Positions 1 to 8,600 are shown, counted from the stretch's first letter. The stretch: 64,000 nt of DNA from an uncultured Bacteroidales bacterium (GCA_944325435.1 CALVAC010000015.1:1-64000); one strand, 5' to 3'. The notes: generated by a model not told the origin, from the sequence alone. A program made the numbers and translations.

Positions 1-34
1 CACCATGACAAATTTCAGAAACTTCTGATTTTGA

Positions 35-1393
35 CCTAGTTATAATCAATGCGTTTTTGGACTGTCAAAGTCAGGAATGATTCAGGGCGGGGATATTGTT
101 TCTTGCAGCAATTCAGGAAAGATTACAGCGAAGAACTCTTCCGGGAGGAACAGTTATTTCGGAGGAATCGCAGGTTTCGTCCAGATACAGCTTGCTGCTG
201 GAGTCCGGATTGAGGACTGCACCAATGCCGGTGAATTCGATCTGGACAATACTACAGTGTTCGGTGTCGGAGGTATCGCCGGGGTCATCCACCGTTCTGC
301 AAGCGGACCTGTAACTATTGCCGGATGTGAGAATTCGGCGGATGTGTTCATGTCGGAACAGCAGACCAATGAGGATGTGAACCTCGGAGGTATAGCCGGA
401 ATGTGCGATGCCAACAATACGGCTGTGTTTACGGGTACAAACATCATTTCTTCCTGCTCCAATTCGGGGAAGGTCTATTACTCTGAAAGCAGAGGGAACC
501 AGGGCAATCTTGACGGGAAGTTCTCTACGGCAGGAGGGATAATAGGCAGGACGAACCATAAGTTAGAGATTACGGGATGTAAGAATTCCGGTGCGGTTTC
601 ATCCAACAAGATATCGTTGGACTATCTCGGAGGAATAGCGGGATATGTGAACGGAGGGACAAGGATATCCGCCTGTGTCAATACTGCCGATGTGACTCTT
701 GATTTGGGCACATCAACGACCTACAGCGGCGGCAACAGGCCTGGAGCCGGAGGGATAGCCTGCTATACCGGAGGTACAGTGACGATAGAGGACTGCGAGA
801 ACAGCGGGGCGGTGAGCATCACTGTCAACAAGAGCGACCAGTGCGCTGCCGGAGGTATTGTGGCTACTACGGAGGGGACTTTGACTCTGAGCCGCAATGC
901 CAACAGCGGAGCTGTATCCAGCACTTCGGGGAATCCGGACAAGGCTGCAGGAGGTATTCTCGGCCGTGCGATGAGGACAGTGACCATGACCGGCAATACC
1001 AGCACCGGCGCTGTCACTGCCATCGGCGCAAAAGGATATGATCACGACAATGTAATGGCCGGAGGCCTCATAGGCCTTATAGACCAGGGAGCCGCCAATG
1101 TACCTACTGTCGTCACTGTGACGGGTGATGTGGCTGACTGTGCCGTGAAGTCCACGGTCGGCCGGGCCGGGCTTCTGTTTGCCATCATGAACCATGTCGC
1201 GTCCGGATCATATCAGCCGAAAGCCACGTTCACGGACTGCAAGATCGGCGGTTCTGTAGAAGGCAAGGTGAAAGACGGCTCCGAGACATCAGGTCCTGTC
1301 GACATAAGCGAGGCGAATATGGACAGCTATTCCTACAGCTACAAAGGCGCCAATGCGGACCTGACTGTCACCGGACTTTCTTTTGCAGACTGA
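35..1393 (+). pseudogene. GLUG-repeat surface protein, 5'-truncated
   Basis: The open frame encodes a chain of repeats built round GGIAG/GGIIG/GGILG and CxNSGxV cores, the pattern of GLUG-repeat cell-surface proteins of Bacteroidota, which form a right-handed beta-helix and usually follow a lipoprotein signal peptide. Here the frame begins inside the repeat domain: the first ATG (position 77) lies about 20 residues before a GGIAG core, stops close the same frame at 26 and 32, and no signal peptide, lipobox or N-terminal domain exists. About ten repeat units follow over roughly 400 residues, then a natural stop. Either this is the 3' remnant of a broken gene, a silent cassette brought in by rearrangement, or the join lies just left of the window. 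Exported function is inferred from the family only. Confidence 0.6.
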
Positions 1394-1495
1394 CACGCTG
1401 CAACCGCCCGCAAACAGCGTTCCCCTATTTACCGGCCCGGGAGGCGGCAGGATTCCTGCCCGCCTCCCGGGCTGTATCCGGCCGGTGCAATGGTA

Positions 1496-2441
1496 TCATA
1501 TCCCCGTCAGGTCATCGCCGCGGGTATTGACTTTGACAGAAGCCGCTCCTGAGGTCGTTACGATGGCATTGCCGCACCTGACATTCTCTGCCCGGACCGA
1601 AGATGCACCGCTGGCATCGACATTCATGGTTCCCTTCACCTCGCCTTCGGCATGGATCCTGCCCGCTCCGCCAGTACTGACTCTGAAACTGTCGGCACAG
1701 ATACCGATGTCGGCTCTGGAAGCCCCTTTCATTGTCATGGAGGCATTTCCAGCATAGATGTCCATTCCGGATATGGAAGCGGCACCGCTTGCTGTAATGA
1801 TGCAGTTCCCGCTTTCAGCATGTATATCCATTCCCGAAATTTTTGCCGCACCTGATGCCGTGACGGTGCATGTCCCGGCATCAGGTGATATGGCTTATTT
1901 CTGTCGCACCGCTTGCATCGAGCAGGAAAGCCCCGCTTTTTATGTCCAGTCCTTCAAGTCCAGTCGCTCCTTTCATGCTGATTGCGACATCTTCAGCCGT
2001 GAATTCCCCGGACATGCTGACACGGGCAATTCCGGAAATGTCCATTTTACGGAATGCCGGCATTCGGACCGTGAGTTCGGCCGTAGGGGCTTCTTTTACT
2101 TTGCCTGAATTTTCTGGAATATGGAATGAAATGATTTTCAGAGTATTTCCTGCCTGTTCGACAGCATACAGTCCTGAAAACCGCTCTTCTTCTACATGTA
2201 ATTCCACCATGAATTCATCTGACCGGATTATATTCACTTCAATCCGGCATGCATTGCCGCCGATGAAATGTCTCCAGTTGTTCTGGTTATGCTGGACTAT
2301 TTCTATCCTGTCGAAATCCTTGAAGTCATAGCGTTTTATATATTCCTGGCCGCGCGTGACGGGTGATGCGCAAATCCATGTCACTATGGCGGACAGTACA
2401 GCCAGCAATGTCCGTTTCCGTAAGGAGGTTATGGTGTCCAT
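1496..2441 (-). pseudogene. DUF2807 (head-GIN) secreted protein, frameshifted
   Basis: The gene starts at 2441 with a signal peptide (hydrophobic stretch at residues 10-30) and has the alternating beta-strand pattern of the DUF2807/GIN domain, with repeats such as DASGATEI. The frame stops at 1881, immediately after a GATEIS segment. The same repeat pattern (TASGAAKISGMDI, DASGASSV, TTSGAASVKV) resumes in the next frame with no loss of residues and runs to a stop at 1496. One extra base near 1884 explains it. Repaired, the product would be about 315 residues, normal for the family. Proteins of this type are predicted periplasmic or outer-membrane beta-helices of unknown role. It lies 32 bp after the small membrane gene at 2474-2830. 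It could be a true pseudogene or a single-base sequence error. Confidence 0.7.
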
Positions 2442-2473
2442 GTCGTAACGCTCTGGTTATTTCCGCCAGCCTT

Positions 2474-2830
2474 TTACAGCTTCGCGCCGAGAATCATGAG
2501 GGCAAGCAGGAAAATGTTTATTCCCAATGTGATCAGGAGAGTGCGTCTGTCCGACTCATGTTTTCGTTTCAGTACATCGCTGAACGGGAGGAATTCCTCC
2601 TCTCCCTTGTATCTGAAAGAGCCTTCCTCCTTTTCGAGGTTGTATTTCTTGCGCATGACATGGTCGTTGATTATCAAGGCGATGATCAGAGAGGCCATAG
2701 GAGAGAGCACAATGACAAGTGAGAGCCATCCTTTGTTCCTGTTGAAGATAAGGGAGAACGCGATGGCGAGGATAAGCAGTCCGGCTACAAGCAGGATTGT
2801 CTTGACAGTTGCTTTGTCCAGCTTTTTCAT
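2474..2830 (-). CDS. small inner-membrane protein, three predicted TM segments
   Basis: The 118-residue product has hydrophobic segments at about residues 10-29, 35-55 and 98-116, and a charged, Lys/Glu-rich loop between the second and third. I do not recognise a family. It probably sits in the inner membrane and lies upstream of the DUF2807 gene on the same strand with a 32-bp gap, so the two may be co-transcribed. A -7-like box (TAGATTCG on the minus strand, 2858-2865) lies about 28 bp before the ATG. Confidence 0.7.
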   Translation of the reverse strand: MKKLDKATVKTILLVAGLLILAIAFSLIFNRNKGWLSLVIVLSPMASLIIALIINDHVMRKKYNLEKEEGSFRYKGEEEFLPFSDVLKRKHESDRRTLLITLGINIFLLALMILGAKL

Positions 2831-2909
2831 GGCATTTGTCTTTAGTTAACCGTACTGCGAATCTAATGATTTTTCTCCGTGATTCCAATAGAGACGGGCC
2901 GTACAAGCT

Positions 2910-3587
2910 TTACCAGCGGAATTTCTTTGTCGTCTCGAGGAAGATGTCTTCCATTATCCTGTAGCCCTCGATTGTCGGATGGCAGCCGTCTTTGGATATC
3001 TCCTTGTCCAGCCCGCCGTTCTCATTTGCCATCGGTGTCCAGTAGTCCACGAACAGTATCCTGTTTTCAGCCGCATATTCTTTCAGCATGGCATTCAGCC
3101 GCTTCACCTTTTCTGCAGGCTGTATCGATGGCCTCCACGACAGCCTGTCGCAAGGCAGGACAGAGCATAGTATCACCTTGATTTTATGTGCTTTGGCAAG
3201 TTCGCACATTGAGACGATGTTGCCGAATGTGTTTTCGAGGCTGATCTCACCGTTGTTCTGGGCGATGTCATTGATTCCGGCAAGGATTGCCACTGCTTCA
3301 GGTTTCAGGTCGAGGACATCCCTCCTGAACCTTACAAGCATTTCGCTTGTGGTCTGTCCGCTGATTCCGCGCCCTACAAAGCCATGGTCCGAGAAGAAGT
3401 CCGCATCCATCCTGGCCCAGTTGTCGGTGATGGAGTTCCCCATGAATACGGCATTGATTTCCTGTCCGGCAATCTCTCCGTTCTGCTGGCTGTATCGTCC
3501 GAAATTCGCCCAGTCTTTTGTCTGCCCGGCCGCACTGGCAGCGATAAGAATCGAGGCGGTCGCGATGATGATATTTTTGAAATTCAT
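2910..3587 (-). CDS. SGNH/GDSL-family hydrolase, secreted
   Basis: This 225-residue protein has the block pattern of SGNH hydrolases (GDSL lipase/acetylxylan-esterase type): block I GNSITDNW with the nucleophile Ser, block II GRGISGQTT with the oxyanion Gly, block III AGINDIAQN with the oxyanion Asn, and block V DGCHPTIEGY with the catalytic Asp and His. An N-terminal signal peptide ends near AAGQ, so it acts in the periplasm or outside the cell, probably removing acyl groups from carbohydrates. I chose the ATG at 3587 rather than the GTG at 3605, because 3605 falls inside a -7 promoter box (TAAATTTG, 3605-3612 minus). All catalytic residues are present. The substrate cannot be told from the sequence. 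Confidence 0.88.
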   Translation of the reverse strand: MNFKNIIIATASILIAASAAGQTKDWANFGRYSQQNGEIAGQEINAVFMGNSITDNWARMDADFFSDHGFVGRGISGQTTSEMLVRFRRDVLDLKPEAVAILAGINDIAQNNGEISLENTFGNIVSMCELAKAHKIKVILCSVLPCDRLSWRPSIQPAEKVKRLNAMLKEYAAENRILFVDYWTPMANENGGLDKEISKDGCHPTIEGYRIMEDIFLETTKKFRW

Positions 3588-3604
3588 ATTGATAAAAATT
3601 TGCA

Positions 3605-3612
3605 CAAATTTA
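3605..3612 (-). promoter_or_regulatory. -7 box for the SGNH hydrolase gene
   Basis: TAAATTTG on the minus strand matches the Bacteroidota -7 consensus TAnnTTTG, placing a transcription start near 3598, just before the ATG at 3587. A second identical octamer lies at 3613-3620. No clear -33 TTG was seen. Confidence 0.4.
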
Positions 3613-3633
3613 CAAATTTATTAAAAATATTCC

Positions 3634-3641
3634 TAATTTTG
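3634..3641 (+). promoter_or_regulatory. -7 box upstream of metX
   Basis: TAATTTTG fits the -7 consensus and would give a start near 3648 and a leader of about 140 nt before metX. The -33 position is not conserved. The leader contains a perfect 7-bp hairpin (ATGCATC 3692-3698, loop GTTAA, GATGCAT 3704-3710). I could not match it to a SAM-I or SAM-II riboswitch. Confidence 0.35.
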
Positions 3642-3787
3642 CGCCTTGAATCATGAAAATGAAGTCTTACATATCTGTCAAGTCAATGCGAATGCATCGT
3701 TAAGATGCATCTTCCTATCATTTTGTCCGCAGGTCACAGGAGGTGCCCGGGACAGCAGCCAGAATCACAGCAAGATATTTTACAGAT

Positions 3788-4900
3788 ATGACAGGACACG
3801 AATATATCCACGATACATCTTTTGAATTTGAGTCGGGCGGGTCGGTAGACCGTCTGAAAATCGCATACCATACCTCGGGACGGCCGTATCTTCCGGGCGC
3901 GGATTCCAGAAAGGTCATCTGGATCTGCCACGCCCTCACGGCCAACTCGGATGCAGAGGACTGGTGGCCTGAATTCGTAGGAGAGGGAAAACTTCTCGAT
4001 ACGCAGAAATATTTCATAGTATGTGTCAACATGCTTGGCTCTCCGTACGGATCGGACGGCCCGTCATCGCCCAGACCATCTGCGGCTGTCGGAGCACCGT
4101 CGGCGGAGGGAAGACCTTATTATTTCGATTTCCCGAAAGTGACAGTCAGGGATATTGTCAGGGCATGTATCCTTGTCAGGAAACATCTTGGCATATCGCG
4201 GATAGATCTTCTGATAGGCGGCTCCATAGGCGGTTACCAGGCGATGGAATGGTGCATAATGGAGCCGGAGACAATCTCCAGGGCGGTGCTGATTGCGTGC
4301 AATGCGCGGGTCACTCCATGGATGACTGCGTATAACGAGTCGCAGAGGATGGCGCTCGAGGCTGACGGTACTTTCAGGAAATGTACGGGACTTGATGGCG
4401 GCAGGGCAGGGCTCGAGTGCGCCAGGGCAATCGCCCTTATCTCCTACCGCAGCTATGATGGGTATAACCTTACGCAGTCAGAGCCTTTTGAGGACACACT
4501 GTTCCCCGAGCGGGCCTGCTCCTACCAGAGGTATCAGGGGCGTAAGCTGTCCGCAAGGTTCGATGCCTATTCCTACTGGTATCTGACTTGGTCGGTAGAT
4601 TCACATAATGTGGGCAGGGGCAGAGGAGGAGTCGATGCCGCCCTGTCATCTATCAAGGCTGACTGTACGGTCGTAGGCATAGACAGCGACTGTCTTTTCC
4701 CTGTCGGGGAGCAGAGGTATATGGCCGGCCATATACCCGGGGCAAAGTTCCACGAGATTGTCTCCAGGTTCGGACATGATGGTTTCCTGTTGGAATATCA
4801 GCAGCTTACGGCAATCATAGCCCCGCTGCTGGCTGAAATGGACAAGGAGTCCGGTGCTGGCCAGGATATGGCGGGACGGATTTATGGAGGAGAAAATTGA
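3788..4900 (+). CDS. metX: homoserine O-acetyltransferase
   Basis: MetX transfers an acetyl group from acetyl-CoA to homoserine, the first committed step of methionine synthesis. The 370-residue product has the alpha/beta-hydrolase fold of the family, with nucleophile elbow GGSIGGYQ (Ser146), the acid in GIDSDCLFP (Asp299/301) and the histidine in FGHDGF (His330). The LGSPYGSDGPSS segment with its Arg-containing loop is typical of the homoserine-binding region. An upstream GTG at 3743 would add 15 residues without family resemblance, so I chose the ATG at 3788. It is followed 25 bp later by metY, which uses its product. Succinyl rather than acetyl specificity cannot be excluded from sequence alone, but the pairing with metY favours acetyl. 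Confidence 0.93.
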   Translation: MTGHEYIHDTSFEFESGGSVDRLKIAYHTSGRPYLPGADSRKVIWICHALTANSDAEDWWPEFVGEGKLLDTQKYFIVCVNMLGSPYGSDGPSSPRPSAAVGAPSAEGRPYYFDFPKVTVRDIVRACILVRKHLGISRIDLLIGGSIGGYQAMEWCIMEPETISRAVLIACNARVTPWMTAYNESQRMALEADGTFRKCTGLDGGRAGLECARAIALISYRSYDGYNLTQSEPFEDTLFPERACSYQRYQGRKLSARFDAYSYWYLTWSVDSHNVGRGRGGVDAALSSIKADCTVVGIDSDCLFPVGEQRYMAGHIPGAKFHEIVSRFGHDGFLLEYQQLTAIIAPLLAEMDKESGAGQDMAGRIYGGEN

Positions 4901-4925
4901 AATATTACGGAAAATCAATACGGTT

Positions 4926-6194
4926 ATGGCAAAATACAGATTCGAGACATTGCAGGTGAGGGCCGGGCAGGAGATTGACCCGGTGTCGAAAGGGACGGCT
5001 GTCCCTATCTACCAGAGTACTGCATATACCTTTGATGACATGCAGTACGGGGCTGAACTTTTCGAGCTTAAACGCCCGGGTAATATCTATACCCGCATAA
5101 CGAATACTACCAATGAAGTGTTCGAGAAGAGAATGGCTGCCCTGGAGAACGGCGTGGCTGCAGTGGCGACTGCATCGGGACAGTCTGCGGTCTTCCTGTC
5201 GGTGACGAATATATGCGGACCAGGGGACAATATCGTGGCTGTACCTTATCTCTATGGGGGGACTTTCACCATGTTCGAGATAACACTCAGGGATTTCGGG
5301 ATACAGGTGCGGTTTGCAAAGAGCGACAGGGTGGAGGACCTCGAGTCTCTGGTGGATGGCCGCACTAAAGCCATCTATCTGGAAAACCTCGGCAATCCGG
5401 CATTCAATGTCCCTGACTACGAGCCTATCGTCGAAATGGCGCGCAGACACGGGGTATGTGTGATGGTGGACAATACCTTCGGTTGTGGAGGCTATCTTTT
5501 CCGGCCTGTGGACTGGGGATGCAATGTGTCCATCCATTCGGCGACCAAATGGATCTGCGGCCACGGCACTACACTCGGAGGCGTGGTCGTGGATGGAGGC
5601 AATTTCGACTGGACTCCTGAGAAGTACCCTCTTCTGGCTGCTCCGTCGGAGAGTTATCACGGACTGGTGTATAAGGATGTGTTCGGCAGTGCTGCATTTG
5701 CTGGCAGGGTCAGGGTTGACGGCTTGCGCAATATCGGCCCGGCGCAGTCTCCGTTCAATTCGTTCCTGATGCTGCAGGGATTGGAGACGCTTTCCCTGCG
5801 TGCCGAAAGGTGCTGTGCGAACACCCTTGCGATTGCGGAGTTTCTGGAAAGCCATCCTGCAGTGGAAAGCGTCAACTATCCGGGACTGAAGTCGAGCCCT
5901 TACCATACGCTTGCGCAGAAATATCTTCATGGAGGATTCGGTGGAGTGCTGACGTTCAGGGTCAAGGGCGGTTTCGATGCGGCAGCGGCTCTTGTCGGCA
6001 GGCTGGAGCTTATACTGCATGTGGGAAGCGTGGGGGATTCTAAATCGCTCATCGTGCATCCTGCCTCCACTACCCACTCCCAGCTCGGACCGGAAGAGCA
6101 GGTTGCGGCCGGGGTCTATCCGAACATGCTGAGGCTCTCTGTCGGTACGGAGAATGTGGATGACCTCATCGCTGATCTCTCCGCTGCCCTTTAG
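4926..6194 (+). CDS. metY: O-acetylhomoserine sulfhydrylase (aminocarboxypropyltransferase)
   Basis: MetY is a cytoplasmic PLP enzyme that makes homocysteine directly from O-acetylhomoserine and sulfide. The 422-residue sequence shows the Cys/Met metabolism PLP pattern: YTRITNTT near residue 55, ALENGVAAVATASGQSA near 72-88, VDNTFGCGGY at 181-190, and the Schiff-base lysine in SIHSATKWICGHG (Lys208). The long insert and the SNPGL-like SVNYPGLKSSPYH segment fit MetY rather than MetB/MetC. I take the ATG at 4926, where homology begins (MAKYRFETLQVRAG). An in-frame start at 4854 would overlap metX. It is co-oriented with metX 25 bp upstream, so the two are very probably one operon. Confidence 0.93.
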   Translation: MAKYRFETLQVRAGQEIDPVSKGTAVPIYQSTAYTFDDMQYGAELFELKRPGNIYTRITNTTNEVFEKRMAALENGVAAVATASGQSAVFLSVTNICGPGDNIVAVPYLYGGTFTMFEITLRDFGIQVRFAKSDRVEDLESLVDGRTKAIYLENLGNPAFNVPDYEPIVEMARRHGVCVMVDNTFGCGGYLFRPVDWGCNVSIHSATKWICGHGTTLGGVVVDGGNFDWTPEKYPLLAAPSESYHGLVYKDVFGSAAFAGRVRVDGLRNIGPAQSPFNSFLMLQGLETLSLRAERCCANTLAIAEFLESHPAVESVNYPGLKSSPYHTLAQKYLHGGFGGVLTFRVKGGFDAAAALVGRLELILHVGSVGDSKSLIVHPASTTHSQLGPEEQVAAGVYPNMLRLSVGTENVDDLIADLSAAL

Positions 6195-6210
6195 CGGCTG
6201 ATGGTAAAAT

Positions 6211-6392
6211 CAAATATTAAAAAAGTCATATGTCGAGAAAAACGAAGTTTTTCGGAAAAGTCCTCCCGGAGAGGGAGGATTTGAGGTGGGTGACGCCCCC
6301 TTCAGGGGGCTCCGCACAGCGGTGGGGGTTAGGATTTTTCATAATATGACTTTTACAATAGAAAACAAATATTAAAAAGTCATATTATGAAA
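6211..6392 (+). repeat. hairpin-rich intergenic repeat with terminal inverted repeats between metY and asd
   Basis: The whole metY-asd gap is occupied by an element of about 134 bp with 11-bp terminal inverted repeats (AAAAGTCATAT 6221-6231, ATATGACTTTT 6344-6354). It is flanked by a direct repeat of about 20 bp (6211-6231 and 6366-6385, CAAATATTAAAAA(A)GTCATAT). Inside are three perfect small hairpins: GAAAAAC/GTTTTTC (6237-6253), TCCTCCC/GGGAGGA (6261-6279) and GCCCCC/GGGGGC with a TTCA loop (6295-6310). No ORF is present. The form resembles a REP or MITE-type non-autonomous element, and I expect other copies in the genome, though that cannot be seen here. Confidence 0.65.
6337..6392 (+). 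promoter_or_regulatory. 18-bp inverted repeat covering the asd start codon
   Basis: Bases 6337-6354 and 6375-6392 are perfect reverse complements (18 bp) separated by a 20-nt AT-rich loop. The right arm contains the asd ATG (6387-6389) and the bases just before it. In a transcript coming from metY or from within the repeat, this hairpin would bury the start codon. A transcript starting inside the loop would escape it. A regulatory effect is inferred. Confidence 0.5.
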
Positions 6393-7394
6393 GTTGCAGT
6401 AGTAGGTGCTACCGGTCTGGTAGGCACAAGAATGCTGGAAGTCCTGGCCGAAAGGGATTTCCCGGTAACAGAACTCTATCCCGTCGCATCCGCAAAGTCA
6501 GTAGGCCGCAAGATTGCATATCGCGGCAAGGAGTATTCTGTGGTGAGTGCAGATGATGCCATTGCCGCCCGTCCTGACCTCGCCCTGTTCTCTGCAGGAG
6601 CCGGAGCATCAAGGGAACTTGCCCCTAAATTCGCTGCCGCCGGCTGCCGTGTGGTGGACAATTCATCATGCTGGAGAATGGATCCGACCAAGAAACTGGT
6701 CGTCCCTGAAATCAACGGAGATGTGCTCACGGAGGATGACTATATAATAGCCAACCCCAACTGCTCCACCATCCAGATGCTGATGCCTCTGGCTCCGCTC
6801 CACAAGGCATACCGTATCAGGAGGATAGTGGTCTCGACATACCAGTCGGTGACCGGGACAGGCTACAAGGCTCTGGACCAGATGCAGGCGGAGCGCAGCG
6901 GAAAGAAATGGGGAGAATATCCTGCGGTCTATCCGTATCCTATCGACCAGAACATACTTCCGCATATCGATTCGTTCCTTGACAACGGATACACCAAGGA
7001 GGAGATGAAGATGGTCAACGAGACACGCAAGATTCTCCGCGATGAGACAATAGCGGTCTCTCCTACCACAGTCCGTGTCCCTGTCCAGGGAGGGCATTCC
7101 GAGTCGGTGAACCTTGAATTCGAGAGAGACTTCACCCTTGAAGATGTCCGCAGGCTTATGGCAGAGATGCCGGGAGTGGTCGTGCAGGACGACCCGGCCA
7201 ACAATATCTATCCTATGCCGCTTTTTGCGTGGGGCAAGGATGAGGTCTTTGTCGGGCGTATCCGCCGTGACCCGTCAGTGAAGTATGGCCTGAACCTCTG
7301 GTGCGTTGCAGACAACCTCCGCAAGGGAGCTGCCACCAATGCTGTCCAGATTGCCCAGCTTCTTATCTCCAAGGGGCTCCTCCCTCAGGGCTGA
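6387..7394 (+). CDS. asd: aspartate-semialdehyde dehydrogenase
   Basis: Asd reduces aspartyl phosphate to aspartate semialdehyde with NADPH, the branch point to lysine/diaminopimelate, threonine and methionine. The 335-residue product begins with the dinucleotide-binding loop GATGLVGTRM (residues 7-16). It carries the active-site cysteine in NPNCSTIQ (Cys126), the SVSGTG-equivalent TYQSVTGTGYKA, and the substrate-binding histidine in VPVQGGHSESV. Length and motifs are complete. The start is fixed by the MKVAVVGATG N-terminus. It follows metX-metY on the same strand, which makes functional sense because aspartate semialdehyde supplies homoserine, but the 190-bp repeat between them may separate transcription. 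Confidence 0.95.
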   Translation: MKVAVVGATGLVGTRMLEVLAERDFPVTELYPVASAKSVGRKIAYRGKEYSVVSADDAIAARPDLALFSAGAGASRELAPKFAAAGCRVVDNSSCWRMDPTKKLVVPEINGDVLTEDDYIIANPNCSTIQMLMPLAPLHKAYRIRRIVVSTYQSVTGTGYKALDQMQAERSGKKWGEYPAVYPYPIDQNILPHIDSFLDNGYTKEEMKMVNETRKILRDETIAVSPTTVRVPVQGGHSESVNLEFERDFTLEDVRRLMAEMPGVVVQDDPANNIYPMPLFAWGKDEVFVGRIRRDPSVKYGLNLWCVADNLRKGAATNAVQIAQLLISKGLLPQG

Positions 7395-7420
7395 TACGCC
7401 GGTTACCGGTAACGCAGAAA

Positions 7421-7455
7421 CAGCCGGCCCAATGTCAGGGGCCGGCTGTTCTGAT
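7421..7455. terminator. bidirectional terminator hairpin between convergent genes
   Basis: CAGCCGGCCC (7421-7430) and GGGCCGGCTG (7439-7448) form a perfect 10-bp GC-rich stem with an 8-nt loop, 26 bp after the asd stop and in the gap between convergent genes. The T-tract is weak (TTCTGATATT). Confidence 0.6.
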
Positions 7456-7539
7456 ATTCAGAGGCATCATTTCGGAACCTGTCTCAAATCCGGACGGATG
7501 CAGAGTTGAAGGTTCCGGTCTGATCCTTTGTCTCCCGCT

Positions 7540-8373
7540 CTATTTATACAAGGCTTTGCAGAGGTTTTCCAGTCCTGCTTCTCCAGGCAGGCCGGGCCAC
7601 GCCTGTTTCATTGCATCCACGAAATCCTGTGCCGAACCATTGTCCGAAAGCAATTCTTTCATCTTCTTAAGATAAGAGATTTTGAACTCCACTGCATCCC
7701 GTGTAGCTGCCCCTCCATGTTCGCCGATGAACAGTTCCGCGCCTGAAGCCAGTGAATTCTCTGCCTCGGAGATTTCTGCGTCAATGGCAGCCGGAGAAGA
7801 TATCTGCAGGTGGCTGACGTGGGCCTTTGCCGGTGTCCAATGTGTATAATAAGCCTTGCCGCCGATCAGAATGCTTGCTCCCGGAAAGTCCGATACCGCC
7901 CCGTGACGGAATTCAAAATCGACTCCTGCCCAAGTCTGTGTCGTGCCGAAAGCCACTTCTGAAGTCCTGCCGGTAGGCATTTCTGTCAGAGCGTCCCCGA
8001 AAGCCTGCGCAAAACCTTTCATCATCCCACCATATATTTCCCCTTTTGTGAATTCGGCCATACCTTCAGCCATTATAACATCATGGCTTCCTGTACCGCC
8101 GACATGGTAGTCGGTGATGCGCTTCTCCACCGGTTTCCCCAGCCTGGAAAGATAAGCATCGAATTCAGTCACATTGACCTTGAACAGAGGCTGTTCCATA
8201 GTCACGAGAGCATCCTTGCCCTCGATGATGTAGCTCGCATCCCCCAATGCATCGTTGGTGTAGTAGACATGCAGTCTGAAATTGCCGAGGTTATGCACCT
8301 CGAAACGTCCCGTAGTCTGTGCCATAGCAGTAATCGTTAAAAAATTGAACAAAATGAATAATACCTTTTTCAT
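7540..8373 (-). CDS. secreted metallo-beta-lactamase-like protein with degenerate metal site
   Basis: The 277-residue product has a signal peptide (MKKVLFILFNFLTITAMAQ) and the general course of an MBL-fold hydrolase: a GDASYIIEGKDALVTMEQPLF opening that resembles the usual strand-turn-strand before the metal site, a DYHVGGTGSHD segment where HxHxDH is expected, and a late GEHGG. The canonical HxHxDH is not intact, so metal binding and catalysis are doubtful. The ATG at 8373 follows an AT-rich leader. The ORF could be extended 15 bp to 8388, but the signal peptide fits 8373. It is divergent from an HxlR regulator gene (8601), which may control it. Family placement is tentative, while export is well supported. 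Confidence 0.65.
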   Translation of the reverse strand: MKKVLFILFNFLTITAMAQTTGRFEVHNLGNFRLHVYYTNDALGDASYIIEGKDALVTMEQPLFKVNVTEFDAYLSRLGKPVEKRITDYHVGGTGSHDVIMAEGMAEFTKGEIYGGMMKGFAQAFGDALTEMPTGRTSEVAFGTTQTWAGVDFEFRHGAVSDFPGASILIGGKAYYTHWTPAKAHVSHLQISSPAAIDAEISEAENSLASGAELFIGEHGGAATRDAVEFKISYLKKMKELLSDNGSAQDFVDAMKQAWPGLPGEAGLENLCKALYK

Positions 8374-8542
8374 AATATTAAAAATCATTAGTTACATAAA
8401 GTATCTTGGTTTCTTTTATGCTGCAAAAGTGGCAAGAATATTTCAATTATGTAAGTAGGTACATGAATATCAGTTACTTGCATTAAAGTAACCGTTGCTG
8501 TGTCTGAATGACTTGCAGGAAATATTTTTTTGAAAAAAGTTT

Positions 8543-8574
8543 TTTGCAGCTTGAAGGGAATTTGCTTACCTTTG
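8543..8574 (+). promoter_or_regulatory. Bacteroidota promoter for the HxlR regulator gene
   Basis: TTTG (8543-8546), a 20-bp gap and TACCTTTG (8567-8574) match the -33/-7 consensus of the primary sigma factor of this phylum, with a start expected near 8581, 20 bp before the ATG at 8601. Confidence 0.65.
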
Positions 8575-8600
8575 TAAAGTGTATTGAAACATAATATGCT

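Noticed and set aside
3644..3787. SAM riboswitch before metX
   Set aside because: The leader has one 7-bp hairpin but no SAM-I or SAM-II core that I could recognise; kept only as an unassigned leader.
3743..3787. GTG start for metX
   Set aside because: Adds 15 residues without MetX resemblance; the ATG at 3788 fits the family.
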